DNA from: a virus
Length of the DNA: 28,399 nucleotides
Strand: one strand, 5' to 3'
Virus record (IMG/VR): IMGVR_UViG_3300030329_003938
Span: 1-28,399 of that record
Within the stretch, counting starts at the first letter, position 1. Each line of letters opens with the position of its first letter. Shown piece after piece: positions 22,694-28,399 of this stretch. The translations under genes were made by a program, and so were the position numbers. The notes beneath the pieces were generated by a model, which made no database searches, had not been told where the DNA came from, and worked only from the letters and a program-made list of their open reading frames with translations.

Positions 22694-23942
22694 AATACGG
22701 GTCGGCTTTACGGTTCAGTGAACTTTTCTGTAGCTTGACTTTATTTTGGAGAGCCGGTTTATGCGGGTCTACCCCCAATTCGCCAAGCAGTTCAACAACG
22801 GGGGACGGGCCACCTATTTTATTTGCAGGTGCGTCAACTACGGGCTTGTGGGGCGGGTTTCGTGAAACAATTCCAGAGTGTCCTGGGTAGCCAGCCCCTT
22901 GCAATATTCCCGCTCCCCCTCCAGGCCCGTCAAACACTCCACCCCCAACTCTACCAGGGGGAGTGCCGATAGGAGGCCCATTTATAAAAGACATCCGTGA
23001 GGATGGGCGTGACCCAACCACAGGGATATTTGGTGTGGGAGTAGTAGTCGTTGTTGTGGGGGTGTCGGCTGAATCTACGCCCTTAACAATGGTTACAGCC
23101 CAATACACATTATCGAATATTTTCTGCTCAATGGCAGATGCTCCTTCGTTTGCCGGTAGAGCTACGTTCCTATGCTCCCCAATAAGAAGGTAATAGTCGC
23201 CACTTGGACGCTCTCTCTCAATTTTACCCGTTGATTTTACCAGTTCGCTAACGGGGTTATCTTCTTCTGGGTCTTCATCTTCGTAGAACAAAACAAGTTC
23301 ACACCCGTTTACGCTACTCTCAGTAGCCCCCCATTTTAAATAAACTGACCCATACGGTTGGTCTTCTTCATCTGGATCATTCGCCGCGTCTCCTATCGGG
23401 CCTCCATCCTCGTCTGTCCTGGCCTCCGTCCCTGCCCACTCCGCATACGCTAATGATACCTTCATAAAATTACCAAACTCATCTTGCACCGAAGTCGAAA
23501 AATCTGCGGGGACATCTATGCTGATGCCTGGGATGCTTGCTTGCCCCTCAATTGGGTATATTTCTTTTTGCGCCCCATCAACATCTTGCACCTTAACATA
23601 CTCAGTAGCAATGGTCGTCACTGAAGAATGTAGCTCGCCGTAGTAACAACGGAGAACGACAGTCCCCACGGGGCGTTCTTCTGTCGCGTTTTCTTCGCTG
23701 ACAATGTAGGACTCTAGCTCAAATGGGTGGATGTGCCTGCCAGCAAAGTCAGGGTCAAGCTGGCTTGGCGTGATCTGGATTCTACTCTCATCATGCCCGT
23801 CAGATATCGGCTCATGCAGTTGGTGCGCGGTGTGAACCCAGGGGTATTCCTCATGCGCTCCATCACGCATGTTGAAGTTAAATTCCTTCTGCTGTCCTTT
23901 TGGTAAATTTGGATCAGGAAGTCCTGTATTGATGTTCGCCAT
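22680..23942 (-). CDS. Large virion protein with Thr/Pro linker and Gly-rich C-terminus
   Basis: 420 residues. The N-terminal 270 are acidic and mixed beta, with aromatic-rich strands (ESYIVSEE, YLLIGEH, IFDNVYWAVTIVKG). Residues about 288-301 are a Thr/Pro run (TPTTTTTTPTPN), followed by a flexible Gly/Pro-rich region (GGGVFDGPGGGAG) to about 370 and a short basic C-terminus. I do not recognise a family. It sits in the structural operon right after the 526-residue protein, with a two-base gap, and overlaps the glycosyltransferase. A tail-associated or fibre-like protein is likely, and the Thr-rich linker is a plausible site for glycosylation. Confidence 0.7.
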   Translation of the reverse strand: MANINTGLPDPNLPKGQQKEFNFNMRDGAHEEYPWVHTAHQLHEPISDGHDESRIQITPSQLDPDFAGRHIHPFELESYIVSEENATEERPVGTVVLRCYYGELHSSVTTIATEYVKVQDVDGAQKEIYPIEGQASIPGISIDVPADFSTSVQDEFGNFMKVSLAYAEWAGTEARTDEDGGPIGDAANDPDEEDQPYGSVYLKWGATESSVNGCELVLFYEDEDPEEDNPVSELVKSTGKIERERPSGDYYLLIGEHRNVALPANEGASAIEQKIFDNVYWAVTIVKGVDSADTPTTTTTTPTPNIPVVGSRPSSRMSFINGPPIGTPPGRVGGGVFDGPGGGAGILQGAGYPGHSGIVSRNPPHKPVVDAPANKIGGPSPVVELLGELGVDPHKPALQNKVKLQKSSLNRKADPYYGLE

Positions 23943-23944
23943 CT

Positions 23945-25525
23945 CTACGCCCCATCGGCATTACTGTTATTCGCATCGGGTGTCCTGCTCCCGTTCGGTC
24001 TATATGCCGTTATAAGTTCCCTCAAGTAACCCCCACGGAAAGGCTTTTGAGTATCCGAAATAATTAAATCGGTAGGCCAACTAGGGCCATCATTTGCATC
24101 TAGTGATGTGGATGGGTCATAGTTAGTAGCGGCATAAGTGGCATCATAGCCAGCAGACTCCCACACGGGATGATCGCTACCTGTTTGATATGTCAAAGTT
24201 ACTTCTGGGTGGAGGCTCGCCTTCACATGGACATTAAACATTGGCGTAACAAAGTCCATAGGTAACGGAACCATAGGTTTTATGTAGGTGAGCTTTGGGT
24301 ATGTTGCGGTAGCTCCAGGAGTTCCGGTAGCATCGGGAGCCTCCCATTCATCCTTGCGCCAATAGGTCTGTATACGCATTCGGGTCGGCCCGTTGTAAGC
24401 CTCATGGTAAAAGTGGGGGGATACGACAAGCTCAGACCCACCATCACGGCGTTGCCATATATTCTTCTGAAGGAAGTGGAATACAGGAGGCCAATAGAAG
24501 TTTTGGTATGTGTAGTATGTGGATACCAGGGCATCCGCAAGGGTCGGTGTATCGGCAAAATCATCAGGAAACTTTATTACCTCACGCTCCAACAGGACAT
24601 ACCAGTTATCAGATAACTGTTTGCCAGACCGCTCTATGCCAAACTCATCAATGCCCCAGAAATTATACTCAACACCACCTTCGCTATATTCAGTATTGGA
24701 AAGGCGGAAGGCGGACTCGGCATCTACCGTCAATGCAGTAGTCGTTCCAGCGTCACTGTCTGCGAAAACTCTAGTTGCTACTATAGGTTCATTAGCGTGA
24801 AAAAGGGTCTCCTTAGAGGCTAACCCACCAGAAGGGTCTACTGTCCCACTATTCCCTTTCCCGTTATACGGAAAGTCAGGATCGACATCCACAGATGTCA
24901 TGGGGACACGCTTTATAAATACACGCTGTTCGATCACATAAAGCGAGTCTAGTGTCTCGTCACCGGAGCGAACCTGCTTCTTTTCAAAAAGAATGTAGTT
25001 CACATCAAACTTGACTGTTCCTGTGTGGCCTCCCCCAGTAAGGAACGCCCCTGAAAAAGGAGTAATATCCGTGTCCCCAGAAGGCATGAAAGTATTTGAA
25101 TTTTGCCTCTGCCCCAGGGTTAGAAGCGCGACAGAATCGGACGCAGTATTATGCCCTATAAGGGGGGCTACGGGGTCATAGTCAGTCCGTAGTATAACAT
25201 AAGTCCTGACGACTGTGTCGTAGCGTGGGTTAGCCCCACCGGCTGCGGAAAACTCCCAGTTATAATCATCCTGGTTCTCGCGGTCTTTGACGTAATACCA
25301 ATCCTGAAACTGCCCCTGGTCATCATCCCCATTCTTAATAAAAGCTAACTTGAAGTTAGGAAACTTGGTCGTGTTCGGGTGGGCTGTCCCATAAGCTGTA
25401 TCGTCAGCAGTCGAAGCCGCATTAATGTTCTTACTAGCATCAACGCGCTCGACAACAACAAGGTCAGCTACCTTGGGGGTCGCAAACTCAATAACCCTTT
25501 GCCGTCTGTTGGAGGAAATAGGCAT
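23945..25525 (-). CDS. Large beta-rich virion protein, probable tail component
   Basis: 526 residues, rich in Tyr, Asp, Thr and Pro, with alternating strands and no coiled coil, membrane segment or enzyme motif. The N-terminus (SNRRQRVIEFATPKVADLVV) is basic. The middle has a run of aromatic strands (GGVEYNFWGIDEFG, VYYTYQNFYWPPV-like) and the end is Asn/Asp-rich. The absence of catalytic signatures and the size fit a tail or baseplate structural protein. It follows the two tandem paralogs after a ten-base gap and precedes another large virion protein. No family name can be given from sequence. Confidence 0.7.
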   Translation of the reverse strand: MPISSNRRQRVIEFATPKVADLVVVERVDASKNINAASTADDTAYGTAHPNTTKFPNFKLAFIKNGDDDQGQFQDWYYVKDRENQDDYNWEFSAAGGANPRYDTVVRTYVILRTDYDPVAPLIGHNTASDSVALLTLGQRQNSNTFMPSGDTDITPFSGAFLTGGGHTGTVKFDVNYILFEKKQVRSGDETLDSLYVIEQRVFIKRVPMTSVDVDPDFPYNGKGNSGTVDPSGGLASKETLFHANEPIVATRVFADSDAGTTTALTVDAESAFRLSNTEYSEGGVEYNFWGIDEFGIERSGKQLSDNWYVLLEREVIKFPDDFADTPTLADALVSTYYTYQNFYWPPVFHFLQKNIWQRRDGGSELVVSPHFYHEAYNGPTRMRIQTYWRKDEWEAPDATGTPGATATYPKLTYIKPMVPLPMDFVTPMFNVHVKASLHPEVTLTYQTGSDHPVWESAGYDATYAATNYDPSTSLDANDGPSWPTDLIISDTQKPFRGGYLRELITAYRPNGSRTPDANNSNADGA

Positions 25526-25535
25526 AGGCTAAAGT

Positions 25536-26129
25536 TTACGATGATCTACCAAGGACTACGACATTAAGTTCATCGGCTCCTCCGGCAGATGTAGGGTTAA
25601 CCCCAAAAGTAATTTTAAGTGTGCTGGATCCAGGGGCGATATGTGGAACCCACATAATAGATTTTACATCAGAACCGCCAGTAGAGAACTCGAACTTAGG
25701 AACTACAGTTACATCCGTAGTGGCTCCTTCTTCTATCATTATATTAGAAGTGTGCTTAGACGGGTTGGTGTAGCACATAACTGCTACTATCCGCCCCGTG
25801 GTCGCGTTTAAACCCGTAGCATCATTTCCTTCAGCGTCTTGAGCCTTGGTGCTAGAAGAAGACCTATTTGTTGCTGTTGCATTGCTCAATGTAATAGCTG
25901 CCGTACTGAAGTTGAGCGTAACTACTCCATCTACGTCAGCACCCGCAGAACCGTTGCAGACAGCAGTAAAAGTGTATAGCACATCGGCTCCAGGTTCATT
26001 CAAACCTCCTCCTATTGAAGGCTGGAAAGAAGCACCTACTTTAGGGTTGGTAAGAGCATCAGGACGAGTAGAGGCAATCGTAGCCTGTAACTGCTGTCGG
26101 ACAAGTATGCCGGATAAATTCTGAGCCAT
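25536..26129 (-). CDS. Virion protein, second of two tandem paralogs
   Basis: 197 residues. It begins MAQNLSGILVRQQLQATIAS and ends ADELNVVVLGRSS; the core is Ser/Thr/Gly-rich beta structure. About half of the first 42 residues and much of the C-terminal 50 (TGGSDVK, PHIAPG, DELNVVVLG) match the neighbouring 194-residue gene. No known domain is recognised. Small beta proteins this near the capsid gene are often head decoration, head-tail completion or fibre-like proteins. It is five bases after its paralog, so the pair arose by local duplication. Confidence 0.78.
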   Translation of the reverse strand: MAQNLSGILVRQQLQATIASTRPDALTNPKVGASFQPSIGGGLNEPGADVLYTFTAVCNGSAGADVDGVVTLNFSTAAITLSNATATNRSSSSTKAQDAEGNDATGLNATTGRIVAVMCYTNPSKHTSNIMIEEGATTDVTVVPKFEFSTGGSDVKSIMWVPHIAPGSSTLKITFGVNPTSAGGADELNVVVLGRSS

Positions 26130-26134
26130 TTTTC

Positions 26135-26719
26135 TTATGCGGATTCGCCTAATACGACCACGTTGAGTTCATCTGCGGTTTGTGCAAAACTAATTTCGAG
26201 CCTTAAATCGCTAGGAGCTACATGGGGAGTTACCAGTAAAGTTTTCACCTGTGAGCCTCCTGTGGGGAATGTAAATACCGGTATAGTAAACAGACCTGTA
26301 TCACCACCTTCATCGGAATCAGATACCGTAATATTCCCCCTATGCTCATTGGGGTTTGTATACATAAAAATAGATACAATACGACCATTAGAAGCATGGA
26401 GACTAGCTGCGGCATTGCCTTCAGCATCTAAATGCGCCCCAGAAGAATTCCTGTTGGTTACGGTGGGAGAACCCGTAAGTGCTGACGTACCTGCCTGTAA
26501 GTCTAATATTACTTTATCGGTTGAGGAACTACCAGATGATCCACTGGCAGTAGCCTTAAATGCATATATTACATCCGCATCTGGGCTGGATGTGCCTCCG
26601 GTAATTGTGGGGTTAAAATGTTTACCGACAGAAAGGTTAACAAGCGTATTGGAACGGGAAGCCGCCATCGTCCCCTGTATCTGCTGTCTGAGGACTATGT
26701 TGGATAGGTTATGCGCCAT
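26135..26719 (-). CDS. Virion protein, first of two tandem paralogs
   Basis: 194 residues, MAHNLSNIVLRQQIQGTMAA at the N-terminus and ADELNVVVLGESA at the end. It aligns along its whole length with the next gene, with differences mainly in the Ser/Gly-rich middle. The composition points to a beta-sandwich with no catalytic motif. It follows the 117-residue head-associated gene with its ATG overlapping nothing and a weak AGG nine bases upstream. Role as decoration, completion or tail protein is inferred from place and composition only. Confidence 0.78.
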   Translation of the reverse strand: MAHNLSNIVLRQQIQGTMAASRSNTLVNLSVGKHFNPTITGGTSSPDADVIYAFKATASGSSGSSSTDKVILDLQAGTSALTGSPTVTNRNSSGAHLDAEGNAAASLHASNGRIVSIFMYTNPNEHRGNITVSDSDEGGDTGLFTIPVFTFPTGGSQVKTLLVTPHVAPSDLRLEISFAQTADELNVVVLGESA

Positions 26720-26720
26720 G

Positions 26721-27074
26721 TTACTTGCCTAGTTTTTTCTCAATCGAAATAAGGAAACCGCCACCCATGTCGCCGCCGTCCCCTCTCACATCCCCATGCT
26801 CATTAGAATCGGCAGCTTCTCTATCATGGACTATATAGTCATGGATGGCGGTTAAGTAGTGGTTAGCCAGGGTCAGCTTTGACTGAACCCAAGCCTTGGA
26901 AAGTTTTTCGTCTAACTGCCCAGAATCGATCATCTTGACCAATTCGCAGGACTTGTCGTGGACAGCGCGGAGATCGGTAGCAGACATACGGGCATCAGAC
27001 TTAGCGTCATCATGATGCGCGTCTTCCTTGCTGGCTACGCCCTTGCTATGATCTGGTTCGGACGGTGACATCAT
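26721..27074 (-). CDS. Helical head-associated small protein
   Basis: 117 residues from the ATG at 27074; a longer frame to 27116 would overlap the previous gene and is less likely. ATG 27071 is also possible. The first 30 residues are His/Asp/Lys-rich and disordered. The middle is helical (MSATDLRAVHDKSCELVKMI, then LSKAWVQSKLTLANHYLTAI), and the C-terminus is Gly/Asp-rich ending ISIEKKLGK. The helix pair with a central WVQSK resembles, from memory, a small protein family found near capsid genes of cyanophages and other marine phages. The function is unknown. It starts five bases after the preceding stop. Confidence 0.75.
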   Translation of the reverse strand: MMSPSEPDHSKGVASKEDAHHDDAKSDARMSATDLRAVHDKSCELVKMIDSGQLDEKLSKAWVQSKLTLANHYLTAIHDYIVHDREAADSNEHGDVRGDGGDMGGGFLISIEKKLGK

Positions 27075-27078
27075 TGGT

Positions 27079-27516
27079 CTAAGCACCAGCGGCCTGTTCA
27101 GCCGCCCTGGTAGCACGTTTCTCTTCCATCACGCGATAAAGCTGGATGGCAAATTCAGATACGGATAATTCACCGGAAGCCAGGGCTGCGGTGAGCCTTG
27201 GGTCAGCAGACAGGATATCCATAAGCTGTTGCATCTGCTCTTGAGCTTCGGGGTTGTCAGCGTCAAATGCTGTTCCAAAGACTACCTCGAAAAGTTGCCC
27301 CATGACAGCTTCGTCCGGCATCTCTGCGGGTTCTTCAGTTTCTTCAACAGCCTCTTCGGCTACTTCCTCTTCAGGGGCATCCATCATCTCTTCCTGTGGA
27401 AGTTGTGACGCAGCATCGTCGGCCTCTATCTCAAGACCTGTTGCAGCAGCCTCTGCTTCAGCAGCAGCCATCCCCTCTTCGGTATATGGAAATTGTTTGT
27501 CTCCTACTTTTGGCAT
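27079..27516 (-). CDS. Acidic head-associated protein, possibly scaffold-like
   Basis: 145 residues, strikingly acidic: residues about 28-70 are mostly Glu, Ala and Asp (EEEVAEEAVEETEEPAEMPD). The N-terminus MPKVGDKQFPYTEEGMAAAE matches, as I recall, a short sequence seen at the start of many small phage head-region proteins. The C-terminal 70 residues are helical (MQQLMDILSADPRLTAAL). The composition suits a scaffold or head-assembly protein, though scaffolds usually precede the capsid gene while this follows it. It starts after a strong terminator hairpin, with an AT-rich leader and no Shine-Dalgarno. Confidence 0.72.
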   Translation of the reverse strand: MPKVGDKQFPYTEEGMAAAEAEAAATGLEIEADDAASQLPQEEMMDAPEEEVAEEAVEETEEPAEMPDEAVMGQLFEVVFGTAFDADNPEAQEQMQQLMDILSADPRLTAALASGELSVSEFAIQLYRVMEEKRATRAAEQAAGA

Positions 27517-27530
27517 AATATCAAATGGTT

Positions 27531-27575
27531 AAAAGAAAGAACCCCGATCCCCTCCTTTTGTCAAGAGGATCGGGG
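27531..27575 (-). terminator. Intrinsic terminator after the 189-residue gene
   Basis: On the minus strand the stem is CCCCGATCCTC (27575-27565) pairing with 27554-27542 as two helices, CCCCGAT/ATCGGGG and CCTC/GAGG, with a two-base bulge and a ten-base loop. It is followed by TTCTTTCTTTT. The position, about 30 bases after the 189-residue gene stop, is ideal. Confidence 0.8.
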
Positions 27576-27603
27576 ATTCTTGTGAAATATGGATTGTTAC
27601 TCT

Positions 27604-28173
27604 TTATTGTGCAGGAATGATATCAACATAGTCATTAATGTCTATCACATTCACAAGAAGAACAAGCTGTCCCGTAGTTGCGGTGCTAAGGTTTTGACTA
27701 CCTCCGTTAGTAAATGTAACGCGCAGCGTGTCTGCGTCCGTAGGGTCACTTACGGCTGAAGCAGCGTCCTCCGCAGGGGTTTCAAGGGCATCACCACTAT
27801 TCTTGGTGAACCCAACAGTTTTCATATCTAGATTATCAATGTAATCGTCAGTGTCTTCATCCTGAATCCCGACATCAATAACAGCCGTTCCACTAGGGTT
27901 AAAAGCTGTTGTTACAACACAAGCAGCTTTATCTACACGGTGAGTAGCTGAAAAGGTGAGTAGATCAACAGTAGCGGAGGTAGCAGCAACAGCGTATGAC
28001 GCGCTATCAAAGTTGAACAGCCAAGCATGGCTATATCCTCCTATAATCTGGGCAGCAGGGACTTGTTGAATCAAGCTACCCCCACTAGCATCTTTGTTGG
28101 AAATAACGAGGCTATCGTTAGCCGCGATTTCTACATTTTTAGCAAGCGTTGTTGTATCATCTAAAGTTGGCAT
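27604..28173 (-). CDS. Head protein adjacent to major capsid, probable decoration/fibre type
   Basis: 189 residues with a beta-rich, Asp/Thr/Ala-rich sequence. Notable segments are SHAWLFNFDSASYAVAAT (residues about 48-65), VIDVGIQDEDTDDYID (about 98-113) and the end LVLLVNVIDINDYVDIIP. No enzyme motif, signal peptide or membrane span. It lies directly after the major capsid gene and is bracketed by a hairpin before and an intrinsic terminator after, so it can be made in large amounts with the capsid protein, as expected for a decoration or head fibre protein. The leader before ATG is A-rich (AACAAATATAAAATT), with no Shine-Dalgarno. Confidence 0.75.
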   Translation of the reverse strand: MPTLDDTTTLAKNVEIAANDSLVISNKDASGGSLIQQVPAAQIIGGYSHAWLFNFDSASYAVAATSATVDLLTFSATHRVDKAACVVTTAFNPSGTAVIDVGIQDEDTDDYIDNLDMKTVGFTKNSGDALETPAEDAASAVSDPTDADTLRVTFTNGGSQNLSTATTGQLVLLVNVIDINDYVDIIPAQ

Positions 28174-28200
28174 AATTTTATATTTGTTGAATTAAATTAT

Positions 28201-28229
28201 GCGGGGTTCCCCTTTACGAGGAACCCCGC
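28201..28229 (-). terminator. GC-rich hairpin after the major capsid gene
   Basis: GCGGGGTTCC (28201-28210) pairs perfectly with GGAACCCCGC (28220-28229) around a nine-base loop, starting seven bases after the capsid stop. On the minus strand the following bases are ATAATTTAATT, so the U tract is poor. It could act as a weak terminator giving partial read-through, or protect the 3' end of the abundant capsid message. Confidence 0.7.
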
Positions 28230-28235
28230 TTTAGA

Positions 28236-28399
28236 TTAAGCAGCGGGAGTCGATGAGTCGCGCTTGAAGAGGATCATGAAACCAAACTCGGTCTTGATCG
28301 GCTTCGATGCGGAAGCAAGGATACCACGGAAGAACCCAGTTTCTGAATCGGGATTGATTACAGCGTCAGGGATATTTAACCATTTAAAGTCGCCCTTAT
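28236..28399 (-). CDS. Major capsid protein, C-terminal end (partial)
   Basis: The last 53 codons of a frame open to the window edge, ending in TAA at 28238-28236. The sequence includes FKWLNIPDAVINPDSETGFF, then RGILASASKPI, then EFGFMILFKRDSS, a pattern I recognise from C-termini of capsid proteins of marine podoviruses and related phages, with the conserved GFFRGILASASKP stretch. The start and the HK97-fold core are outside the window. A GC-rich hairpin follows the stop and the decoration-like gene follows that, as expected for a highly expressed capsid gene. Confidence 0.8.
   Translation of the reverse strand, partial: KGDFKWLNIPDAVINPDSETGFFRGILASASKPIKTEFGFMILFKRDSSTPAA

Noticed and set aside
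26163-26732. Plus-strand open frame of 189 codons
   Set aside because: It is antisense to the first tandem paralog. Conservation of the paralog pair in the minus frame shows which strand is coding.
1-28399. Integrase, repressor, CRISPR array or diversity-generating retroelement
   Set aside because: No integrase or reverse transcriptase motifs, no regularly spaced direct repeats and no template/variable repeat pair were seen on either strand, so lysogeny and these systems are not supported here.

Overview
The window is a piece of a tailed double-stranded DNA bacteriophage genome (Caudoviricetes), or a prophage of one, at about 48% GC by eye. I count 40 genes, packed almost end to end. No stretch over 300 bases lacks a gene; the longest gap is about 166 bp (3799-3964). 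No integrase, repressor, tRNA, rRNA, IS element or CRISPR array is visible, and no RNA polymerase gene lies inside the window. A lipoprotein in the lysis region and an Rz-like partner suggest a Gram-negative host. The portal and most of the major capsid protein lie beyond the right edge. Tail morphology is not proven, but long basic coiled-coil virion candidates and the absence of any tape measure in this window suggest a podovirus-like phage.

Layout. (1) 1-5731, minus strand: large terminase (terL) followed downstream by three large proteins. The first is a 569-residue protein with a hydrophobic N-terminus resembling polymorphic-toxin pretoxin regions and a very basic coiled-coil body. The second is a 418-residue helical protein, and the third runs off the left edge. 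They look like internal or ejection virion proteins. (2) 5732-5773: a divergent promoter region with a 15-bp palindrome carrying both candidate -10 boxes. (3) 5774-15137, plus strand: a small-terminase-like HTH protein, two small unknowns, a RuvC-like resolvase, an SNF2-like SF2 helicase, a RecB/Cas4-like nuclease, an unknown 221-residue protein, a small coiled-coil protein, a family A DNA polymerase, a primase/SF3 helicase, and a paralog of the first small unknown. (4) 15130-19839, minus strand, convergent with the replication genes: a PD-(D/E)XK nuclease and a dense lysis region. That region has a T4-type lysozyme, a secreted protein, a HExxE protein, an amidase, a 37-residue membrane protein, a metalloprotease-like protein, a lipoprotein nested with an Rz-like ORF, and two holin-like proteins. 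(5) 19839-28399, minus strand: structural genes, from the C-terminus of the major capsid protein through head accessory proteins, two tandem paralogs, large virion proteins, a GT25 glycosyltransferase, an adaptor-like protein and an arabinofuranosidase-fold adhesin candidate.

How it works together. The replication block supplies a polymerase with proofreading, a primase-helicase, a remodelling helicase and three nucleases for recombination and debranching. The minus-strand blocks make the particle, package DNA and lyse the cell. The lysis genes are joined by one- to four-base stop/start overlaps, which implies translational coupling. Start-site signals are mixed: some genes have strong Shine-Dalgarno sequences, while many have A/T-rich leaders with none.

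Most interesting points: the pretoxin-like N-terminus on a virion protein, the divergent TerS-like/terL arrangement with a shared palindromic promoter, a perfect 16-bp palindrome after terL, small paralogs bracketing the replication operon, a nested spanin-like pair with two holin candidates, and a glycosyltransferase overlapping a Thr/Pro/Gly-rich structural gene.
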